A stretch of 15,000 nt of DNA from Chromera velia (taxonomy: Eukaryota > Sar > Chromeraceae). Below, piece after piece: positions 7,941 through 15,000 of this stretch. The notes beneath the pieces were generated by a model, which did not search any database, was not told the DNA's origin, and saw nothing but the letters and a program-made list of their open reading frames with translations. The position numbers and the translations under genes are program-made. Position 1 is the first letter of the stretch; each line of letters starts with the position of its first letter. Where the stretch lies: contig JAHBMJ010001228.1 in the NCBI GenBank assembly GCA_018398765.1, positions 1 through 15,000 on the forward strand. The letters are read 5' to 3'.

Positions 7941-10027
7941 TCACTCAAATTTGGGGTCCAGATTCACGACAGGCAGCTGCTCGACTGTGCCTTTTATGGC
8001 GCAGTCCAGCCACCAGATCCCCAAACGCATCTGCACCCCCTCTATCTGCAGCACAAAAGAGGAACTCTCAGCGTCTCTCTTCATCACCACCGCTTTGCCC
8101 TCTGCAGGCCGACGCACCTGCCCCTGGTACTTGAACGGTTTCGACGCCCCGATGTGCATGTACATCGGCTGCTGTGCCCCCTGAATGTTGTGCCCTGGGG
8201 TGATGCGAATCTTCGCTCCCTCCGACCAATCCAACCACATCTTCTTTTTGCCATCAGTGCGGTAGCCGTCTCTGTCATAGGGGACAAGAACTTTGTTCGT
8301 GGTCGGCCAAACAATTGCCGGGGGGGGCACGGTGCCGTACCCTAGATGTTTGAGAAGCAGTTTGAGGATCTGATCGGATTTTCCGAACATCCGCAAGGTC
8401 ATCTTTCCGTCCTGCTCAGTCTGCTGCAAGTTGATGATCACACTGCCTAGGGATCCCCCCTGTCCTTTGCACGGGGTGAGGGGAAACCCCTGCGGCATCT
8501 CCACAGAGTGCAACCCAGTGGACATCTCGAATCCCACAGTGAGGGGATTAGTCTTCAACACCCACCCGGTAGAGGCCCTCTTCCCTCCCGGGAGGGTGCC
8601 TTTGACTTTGGACCCCACGGTTAGTTTTGAGGGGTCGGAATTGGGGGGTTTTCTGGGCACCAGAGAACGCTGGGCGGGTTTGGTGGCGACTTGGTCGGCG
8701 TTCAAACCCCCAAGGCTTGTGCCTAGAACCAGAACTAGGTCGGCAGTCTCAGCAGCCTCCTGCATCCACGGGAAGGCACGCTCGTGGAGCGTTCCTGCAA
8801 TTAAGAAAGGGAAGCAGAAAAGAGAGGATAGATTTACTTATCGTCTCGGCAGGTGGGCAGGTAATCACGCAGGGAGTCAAGCAGAGACGGAAACAAATTG
8901 ACAGACCCAAGAAAAAATTAGGGCATACACACACACTCACACACACACACACGGTTCCGGTTAGTTGGAGGATCAATCGCACCCCCTGACAGACCTGAAT
9001 ACTTGACCACAGGGTTGGACGGATCATACCAGGACCCATGGATCTCGTTGATCTTTTCCTGAGGGAATCCTGCCTTCTGGGGGAGGCCGTCGTGGTTCTG
9101 CTGGATCCAGTCGTGAATCAGGCCCTCCTTTCCCAAAAACCCCAAAGCCACGTGAGTGAACGTGGGCTTCACTGTGCGGGTGTCGCCCTTCCATCCCACA
9201 GTGTTCTGACCCGACCGCGCGGCTTGACCAATCACGGCCGCAGAAATACCTGCGCCCGTGTAGGCAACGGTCTTTCGGGATGTTCTTATCAGGGCCGCAA
9301 GCTGTCGACACTTTTCGTTCATGACTTCGGGGACGTCCTCAAATTCTGAGGCTGTTAGCCAGTCAGGGGCCTCATGGTCGTCCCTGGGCTTCTGTTCGGA
9401 TTTCCAAAGAACCTTGGGGGCCTTTACTGGACCGTAATACCCCCTTCCGTGCATAAACAGAGGATCTGTGTGCGAGAGGAAACCCGCCTCCACAAGTCTG
9501 GACTCGACTGCTGTTCTGTACTGTTCGTTTCCGTCCTTCCATGGGTTCTCTGCAGGCAAACCTGGGGATGCAGGTTGGGGTTTTTCGTCAGCAGGGGGGA
9601 GGAGCTCCATTTCGGACCTTCTCTCTGCGACTGAGAGAGACGCCATCTCCTCGACCACATCAAGGTCAGACACATCCTCCATCGGCACGTCTCCTGACGT
9701 ATCCTGAGCAGCCAGTAGCTCAGCAGGCACTGGAACTTTCTGGGCAGCGTCAGGCGAGTCAAACTGGAGCATCCACTTGACCTTTGTGGTCGTTTTATTC
9801 TTCCAGTGGATCGTGACGGGAATTTCGAACACCCCCCAACCCCTTCTAGTCAGTTCAAACACCCGGGGACCTTTCAACTGCACGACATTCGGGTTGAAGG
9901 TTGAGTGCAGTTGGACCGTCACTGACTCAACGTAAGTGGTTGCACCCCGCACGTACAGAGTCCATTTGAAGGTTTCCTTGTCGTAGGGCTCAGAAGAGTT
10001 GCCAACAAAAACTTCGGCAGTGGACAT
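7941..10027 (-). CDS. YEATS-domain/Sir2 (sirtuin) fusion protein, two exons
   Basis: Predicted chromatin protein that would bind acyl-lysine and remove it using NAD+. Exons are 8995-10027 and 7941-8794; joining them gives 629 codons (628 residues plus TGA). The start is the first ATG in the frame and has A at -3. Residues 17-92 form a YEATS domain: WTLYVRG, LHSTF, and RRGWGVFEI. F44 and W64 align with the acyl-lysine cage residues Phe59 and Tyr78 of human AF9; T43 replaces Ser58. Residues 95-235 are an acidic, Pro-rich linker. Residues 235-496 are Sir2-like: GAGIS (258-262), QNHDG (310-314), catalytic His330 in EIHG, GTSL (369-372), INLQ (465-468). No cysteines follow His330, so the structural zinc ribbon is absent, and the usual GIPDFR loop reads IGQAAR. 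Residues 500-628 are an unassigned domain, probably beta-rich. No gene partner lies alongside. Both domain calls are firm; activity is inferred. Confidence 0.9.
8795..8994 (-). other. Intron of the YEATS-Sir2 gene (200 bp, phase 1)
   Basis: The donor is TCAG|GTCTGT and the acceptor TTAATTGCAG|GA. Splicing joins the split glycine codon 345 and gives VVKYSG followed by TLHERAFPWM, which continues the Sir2 fold smoothly. Without splicing, the upstream exon reads into a (GT)n run and stops at about 8918. The downstream exon has no suitable start before the GTSL motif. Confidence 0.88.
8927..8952. repeat. (AC)n microsatellite inside the intron
   Basis: AC dinucleotides with one TC interruption. 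On the transcribed strand this is a GT/TG tract 40-70 bases inside the intron from the donor. Confidence 0.95.
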
Positions 10028-10480
10028 TCTGCCTAGAGTGTTGATCAATTGAGACAAAAAAAAGCAACGGAGTGTTGCTGAACTGTCCACCAGTAAAAGA
10101 AGAGAGAGAAAATTGAGTCCGTCTACCTTCTGATGCTTGCTAAGCAGCAACCGAGTATGAACAGGTCACTCCGTCAGACATCGTCAGACTGCTTTTTGAT
10201 CTACATGTGAATTCTGAGACGGCTGCCACGCACTTCCCATCCATATTTTTGTGGCAACCATGCATGTGGCAACCGGATTGACGCGTGCGGAAAAAACTCA
10301 CCATGCACGAAAGAGAGGCTATACAAATAGGCAATGTACCATGCATGCACGAATTAAGAGAGGCTACAAATAGGCATTGCAATGTACAGGGCATAGTTGC
10401 ACATGATGATTGAGGGTTTTTTCCTGCATGCCACGTCCCCATATATGAAAGGCGGATCTAACCTAGTTTGTCGATTTGTT
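10028..10480 (-). promoter_or_regulatory. Upstream region of the YEATS-Sir2 gene
   Basis: This is the presumed 5' UTR and promoter side of the minus-strand gene. No convincing TATA box or initiator was found. The frame is open upstream of the chosen ATG to about 10150 but has no further ATG, which supports the chosen start. The region holds duplicated segments, listed separately. Confidence 0.35.
10302..10387. repeat. Direct duplication in the upstream region
   Basis: CATGCACGAA, GAGAGGCTA, CAAATAGGCA and AATGTAC occur in the same order at 10302-10339 and 10344-10387, with small insertions and deletions. Just to the left, TGTGGCAACC is repeated 15 bases apart (about 10250 and 10265). Confidence 0.85.
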
Positions 10481-10530
10481 CCATCCTACGACTACCAACG
10501 ACGAAAATAGGCGTGCACATAGTTGCACAA

Positions 10531-10593
10531 GTACACTGTACTACACTGTACTACTGTACTATAATATCTACACTGTACTATACTACTGTACTA
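10531..10593. repeat. Irregular ACTGTACTA repeat cluster
   Basis: ACTGTACTA-type units occur about five times at uneven 8- to 18-base spacing. The same ACTGTACT string recurs near 10909 and in the 12777-12828 cluster. Confidence 0.8.
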
Positions 10594-11210
10594 GACCTTT
10601 AAAAAAAAATTCTTCTATTTCTAGCGTCCTAGGGGGTCTGAGAGTCTTAACCTACGTTAATGATACGTTAATGCTCTATCAACGTGCACTAAGTTATGAT
10701 ATGGTAATGATGAATTACAGTAACTTGGGGAAAGCTTCCAAAACAATTAAAACTATATGTTATACATACATACATATGTTATAGTTGAATCGCGTATTGC
10801 TCCGGCCTTCCGCACCCTGGGGGCTGTGTTTGGTCTGATTGCCAGCATGGGTCCCCTCAGTGTAGATACACAGATGACTGTTTTTAGAGTATGTTAGTCC
10901 CCTGTCACACTGTACTACCTCGAATGCTTCCCTCTTCGTGATGCCGATCTTCTTACAATCGATGCTTTGCAGCTCCGTTTTGCATGCTGGTCTGGCTATC
11001 TGTCTGCTCGCAGTCTTTGTTTGCCCTCCCTCTGTATTTTTGGCCTGCTTCCTGCAAAAGCCTTGCTTTGCTCTAGAATGGCCGACTAGTGGTGCTCGCT
11101 CTTGCAAACCATGCACACCGTTCCCGCTGCAATGCTGTGTGCCTGGAAGGGAAACAGTTGTCCAAAGTTTTTGAGAGCCTCCTTGCAGCTGCTTCATTAG
11201 CCTAGCTGGT
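10594..11210. other. Spacer with no assignable gene
   Basis: AT-rich to about 10790, then more mixed. A minus-strand frame of about 166 codons spans 10760-11260 but lacks an ATG start (GTG at its first codon). It matches no family I recognise and is overlapped by plus-strand frames. It may be a decayed mobile element. Confidence 0.4.
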
Positions 11211-11438
11211 TTGGATTTTGTTTGTTTATTGGGGGTGGGAGTGTCGCAACACCCTGGCACCAGCGGGCAACAGCGACGGAGAGTTCAAGACACTGGCTCT
11301 CTCTTTTTTAAAGGTAGAGCTAGACATGCAGTTGTGGAAAAGGTCTGCACTCGGCGGGCGGGGGCTATCGCTTCTTCACATTTCCCTCCTCTTACCAAGC
11401 TTACCCCCCTTCAACAAGCTTTTTCCTCCTCTCATCGT

Positions 11439-11876
11439 ATGTTTGTGTTTCTTTTTTGTAATAAATCTGCCTCTGGTCTCTACTCCTTTTCCGCCCTCCC
11501 TCGATCTGCTCTCACAGTAACGGTTACCGACGGCTCTCTGTTCGGTTTCTTACATCTGCTCTCATTTAACCCACAAGGCGAAAACAGTGCTCTGTCTGTT
11601 GAATGTAGCGACTACAAACTCTGTGTACATAATTCTTGTATTTGGTGTGTTGATGACTTCATGTATAGACTTTCTTCATGTGCCAAGTGGCTGGATGAAA
11701 GAGAATTCCTGCACTGCCTGGCTGAGCTGGAATCCATTAATTCAAATGATTGTAACTATCCACTTCCCAGTATAAGTACATCTGAACTCTCCATCCGTAA
11801 TGTCATTCGATCGCTTCTACGCTCGTATCCGGTCTGTCTCTTTGATGTCTGTCTCCCAATTCTAGAAAGTGATTAA
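11439..11876 (+). other. Uncharacterised open reading frame (145 codons from first ATG)
   Basis: The frame is open from 11211 to TAA at 11874-11876, with its first ATG at 11439. The predicted product is rich in Ser, Leu and Cys, with a Cys-containing segment (CSDYKLCVHNSCIWC) and a final SLLRSYPVCLFDVCLPILESD-like hydrophobic stretch. I recognise no family, no signal peptide and no splice-site context. Its length is somewhat more than expected by chance in this composition, but nothing else supports expression. It could be an exon of an unseen gene, a degraded transposon frame or a random opening. Confidence 0.22.
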
Positions 11877-11967
11877 CTGATCAACTCTATCGGTGACTTA
11901 ACAAACAAGAACTATGCATGTATGTGCCGCCCGGGAGCTTAGCGCTCTAACTGGGGTTAGGCATCCT

Positions 11968-11992
11968 CTAACTAACTAACTAACTAACTAAC
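11968..11992. repeat. (CTAA)n microsatellite
   Basis: Six tandem CTAA tetranucleotides. Confidence 0.95.
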
Positions 11993-12079
11993 GAATTAAC
12001 ATAAATTCATATACCATTATTACAACAGTTTCAGCAGTCTGCCTCCCTCCCCCCCCTCTCCCTGTCCCTTTTGTTAAAC

Positions 12080-12569
12080 TTAGAAAGGAGCCTCTCTGAA
12101 CTCCAGTCCGATGCTCTTCAGGTATTCAACTGCCATCTCTCTATCCAACTCATCATCGAATGCCTCCATTGACTCATCAGATGCAAGGTCGAATCCCTGC
12201 CTAGGTCCCTGCAGGCCTAAAATCTATGTCTCTCTTCTGTGGTGCCCGGCGTTCCTCTGCATGATGAACCCTCTGGAGGTAGAGATTAGCGTATAACACT
12301 CTGGTGACCAGCAAGTCTTAGTGCGGCTAGGTAAGACGGTTTCTCTTCTCAGAGTAAATCTGATCATAGAGAGAGAACCCCCGCTCTGAGACCCCTACCA
12401 CATTGGCAGCCTGAAAAACCTCCGTAGTGAGGGCGGCGTTCTTGGGGGCTGCTTCCACAAGGTTGTCCCGGCGCCACCAGAAAAGGTTGTCCACCTTGTC
12501 GTCCGACGATATACAGTTAAGCTGAAGAGGGGGCATCGCAGCCTGTACTGCCTTGCACCACTCTGACTT
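12080..12569 (-). pseudogene. hAT transposase C-terminal (dimerisation) remnant
   Basis: The minus-strand frame from 12569 reads into FWWRRDN, then SERGFSLYDQIYSEKRNRL and, past two stops, DLLVTRVLYANLYL. The ER-x-FS, I-x-S-x-KRNRL and final NL pattern is that of the hAT-family dimerisation domain, the last part of cut-and-paste transposases. The reading is broken by TAG at 12327-12329, TAA at 12318-12320 and TAG at 12201-12203. After a frameshift near 12205, an acidic tail (FDDELDREM) runs to TAA at 12080-12082. That gives three stops and a shift. The catalytic RNase H-like domain and BED finger are missing upstream, where the sequence turns AT-rich at about 12575. Terminal inverted repeats and the 8-bp target duplication typical of hAT were not found. 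Confidence 0.8.
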
Positions 12570-12575
12570 ACTATT

Positions 12576-12896
12576 TATTATTTACTATCTTAAATTACTA
12601 TAAAAATTAACATAATGAAAACTCATTAAAATACTAGTAAAAAGGTATTAAAACTTAGCTTATAAACATGCTAAACATGCTAAAACTTAGCTTAAAAGCT
12701 TATAAAAAGGTAGTGGGGCGAGCGGCAGGCAGCCTGTCTAACTTAGTAAGGCAGGGCGGGGCGGGCCACTCGAATTGCACTGTACTGTACTGTACTAGTT
12801 TTGCTTCTATACTGTACTGTACTAGTGCAACTATGGTACAGGGCCGTGGGGTTAGGTACGAATTTTAAGTCGATCGACCAAATGATATGCCCGTTT
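12576..12896. other. AT-rich spacer with short repeats
   Basis: No gene is seen. It contains short duplications such as AAACATGCTA (about 12665-12682) and a small GC-rich patch at 12715-12770. Confidence 0.5.
12777..12828. repeat. TACTG pentamer repeat cluster
   Basis: Two blocks of tandem ACTGT/TACTG pentamers, at 12777-12798 and 12811-12828, each end in ACTAG. They resemble the cluster at 10531-10593. Confidence 0.85.
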
Positions 12897-13493
12897 GATA
12901 GTTTTTTACAAAACACCGACTTAATTCAATCAACCAAATTATACTGAATACTGTGCAAACTAATGACCAGTATGCTGGGACGTGTTATGCATCCACGAAC
13001 CCTCGTTTAAAAATGATATCCTTGTAATTGTTCATTGGTTTTTTACAAAATACCGAGGTCGATCAACGAAATGATATGCCTGTTCGATAGTTTTTTACAA
13101 AACACCGAAGTCGATCAACCAAATAATATATCCGTTCGATAGTTTTTTATAAAACACCGAAGTCGATCAACGAAATGATATGCCCGTTCGATAGTTTTTT
13201 AACAAAACAGCGAGGTCAATCAATGAAATAATATGCCTGCATGTTCAATAGTTTTTTATAAGACACCGAGGTCGATCAACGAAATGATATGCCTACATGT
13301 TCGATAGTTTTTTATAAAACACCGAAGTCAATCAACTAATTGATATGCCCAGATCGATTAATGAAACGATATGCCTGTTCGATAGTTTTTTACAAAACAC
13401 CGAGGCGACCTCGGTTTTTTGTAAAAAACCAATGAAATCCAATGAACAAGAATATATATTTTTATTGAATGACCTCGGTTTCTTGTAAAAAAC
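12897..13493. repeat. 52-bp minisatellite in a foldback-like repeat
   Basis: Units start with GATAGTTTTTTAYAAAACACCGA at 12897 (isolated), 13086, 13138, 13190, 13247, 13303 and 13381; the 13038 unit starts GGTTTTTTAC. Spacing is 52, 52, 57 and 56 bases, the longer ones carrying a CATG insertion. From 13406 the core is in the opposite orientation (13406-13430 and again from about 13470). Left-end TTGTTCATTGG (13028-13038) is the exact inverse of CCAATGAACAA (13439-13449). This looks like a non-coding foldback or MITE-like element with an internal tandem array. Confidence 0.82.
13385..13429. other. Near-perfect inverted repeat (21-bp arms, 3-base spacer)
   Basis: Arms 13385-13405 and 13409-13429 pair with one mismatch around the spacer CGA. 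The hairpin marks the point where the 52-bp array changes orientation. Confidence 0.88.
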
Positions 13494-15000
13494 TAATAAA
13501 CATTCATGTTATCTTGTTGAACAATGCCATGTGTAAGCTAGACTAGAGTTTGGAACTTCAATTTCTATACTATTAATTTTTTTTTAAGCTTACTAAAGAG
13601 GGATTTCTCATTTTTTAAAAAAAAGATCGAAGATGAGCTTTAATCATTTCTTTTTTGCTCTCAATGCTCTGTACCGTAAACTGCAGTCTGAGGTACTATA
13701 CGTCTAGAACTTAAAAAGAAAAGCTACCCCTCTGTTACTATCAACTCCTTGAACTGAGGCTGCAGAAGTTTGGAATAGTCTTGAACTTTGTTGCAGAAGT
13801 TTGGAGTGTGCTTTGACATAAAGGGTCACTCAGGGGTGTAGAACTTCGGAAGATGCTGTGACCGAAAGCCGTAAAACGTCGACGTGATGAAGTCGCCGCG
13901 GCGCATGCAGCAACGTCGACACGCGATCAAAACATGCACGTCCTGAGCCGCCTGCGATATTGACGTATACATGGATATATCTAGGGATATATACTCTGCG
14001 TACGTGCATTTGGAGCCATTCCAAACATCTGTACATACTTGTATAAACTGTTGAAGAAAGACTGACTATCAGATTTTAGTAGTTTTGCAAGCACTTTTTC
14101 TCGTCTTGTGCAAGTTTTTCTTCAAATGCACCTGCAGTATCGTAATCGATCGCAATCGATCTTTTTTTTCTGTTGTTGCTGACGTCTCTTCTTCCTCAGA
14201 CTCTTCTTCTTCTTCCTCTACAGCTTCATGATAGCCTCCATTATCTTCTCTTCTGCACATCGCAGAGAGCCAACAAAATACAGAAACAGAAGCAAAAAAC
14301 AGATTAGAGCGTTGCCAGGCCGGCTCGGGCTCTGTATGTTGCTGCGCGCAAGAGAAGGCCCTTTAAATTTGAACATCATTCGCATTTTTAAGAATGATCG
14401 AAGCCCTCAATGAGAGTGACAACGACATTTAAGTGGAAAAATTCATGTAAGACAAGGTTTCACAAGGTGTGGTTACACTGTGGTATTGAAGACTACCTAG
14501 GGGGATAAAATTAATGCATAATGTTTTTTTAAAAAAAGAAGATTTGAGTTTGTCAGAAAAAAGGGGCAGCATTGGACTAAGCTGACTAAATAGACTTAGT
14601 GAAGACTTATACTAACTAGGTGGGTCCTACGGGCCTCACATTGGGTCAAAAATTTAGTTTGAAATCCTAGAATTTTTTTTAAATTCCTAGAGCGCTCCTA
14701 GACTACCATTTTTTCAATTTTACATATTTGATATATAAAGTAAAACGACAGAGCTATATATAAATAGGAAGTTATCTTTTAGTCTGATATTAGATTACTT
14801 TTACTAGGGTGCCACAAGCCTATGATGATTGTGTTGAAGATATGCTTCCTGGATATGATATGTATTAATTTTGTCTCCCTAGGTGTGAAGGGCAAAATCG
14901 ATAATTTTCATTTTTGATAAAGTCACTTCTCACTCCTAGTCTGTTCTTGCACGGCCTAGCTATCATCAGACACTGTCATTCTTTCAAATTATAGCTCTTT
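13494..15000. other. AT-rich right end without a supported gene
   Basis: Apart from the small direct repeat, I see no gene. Short frames occur (for example minus-strand 14069-14260, with an acidic Glu run from a CTTCTT tract), but none has a family match or splice context. A GC-richer patch at about 13855-13960 also holds nothing recognisable. Confidence 0.5.
13748..13805. repeat. Two-copy direct repeat
   Basis: CTTGAACT followed by a few variable bases and TGCAGAAGTTTGGA occurs at 13748-13774 and 13780-13805. Confidence 0.75.

Noticed and set aside
9024-9780. Several frames of 79-112 codons within exon 1 of the fusion gene
   Set aside because: They are antisense or shifted shadows of the YEATS-Sir2 coding exon.
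14069-14260. Minus-strand frame with a long Glu run, possible acidic exon
   Set aside because: The run comes from a CTTCTT simple repeat. No domain or splice context supports a gene.
1-15000. CRISPR array or bacterial operon
   Set aside because: No spaced identical repeats with unique spacers, no Shine-Dalgarno-led gene runs, and clear eukaryotic introns and transposons.

Overview
This is a repeat-rich, gene-poor nuclear window from a eukaryote. The evidence is a gene with a GT-AG intron, a YEATS chromatin-reader domain, a chromodomain, and remnants of three transposon classes (Ty3-like LTR element, LINE, hAT). A microbial eukaryote fits best: the one clear gene is compact, and its Sir2 half belongs to an unusual zinc-less type. 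From memory I associate that type with alveolates and related algae, so a chromerid-like alga is possible, but the sequence does not prove it.

Layout. 1-304 is AT-rich with a (TA)n tract. 305-2463, minus strand, is a decayed LTR-retrotransposon fragment: gag start, gag core, zinc knuckles and retropepsin, with several stops and frameshifts and no reverse transcriptase. 2484-5090 is GC-rich, has no recognisable gene, and carries long minus-strand open stretches and local duplications; it may be the element's leader/LTR side. 5117-5350 is a 21-bp minisatellite, followed by AT-rich spacer. 6219-6792 is a short LINE insertion on the plus strand with a 13-bp target-site duplication, a 3' stem-loop and an ATG/TGA triplet tail; its coding remnant has a C2H2 finger and a chromodomain. 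6793-7940 is spacer.

7941-10027, minus strand, is the only gene that looks intact. It has two exons and one 200-bp intron and encodes a 628-residue protein: an N-terminal YEATS domain, an acidic linker, a zinc-less Sir2 domain, and an unassigned C-terminal domain. Both halves bear on lysine acylation: YEATS domains bind acyl-lysine and sirtuins remove acyl groups with NAD+. The fusion suggests a protein that reads and erases the same mark, and it is the most interesting object in the window.

10028-11876 is its upstream region, with duplicated segments, plus an uncharacterised open frame. 12080-12569, minus strand, is the broken C-terminal end of a hAT transposase. 12897-13493 is a 52-bp minisatellite whose orientation flips, producing a strong hairpin and foldback-like ends. 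The rest, to 15000, is AT-rich with no supported gene.
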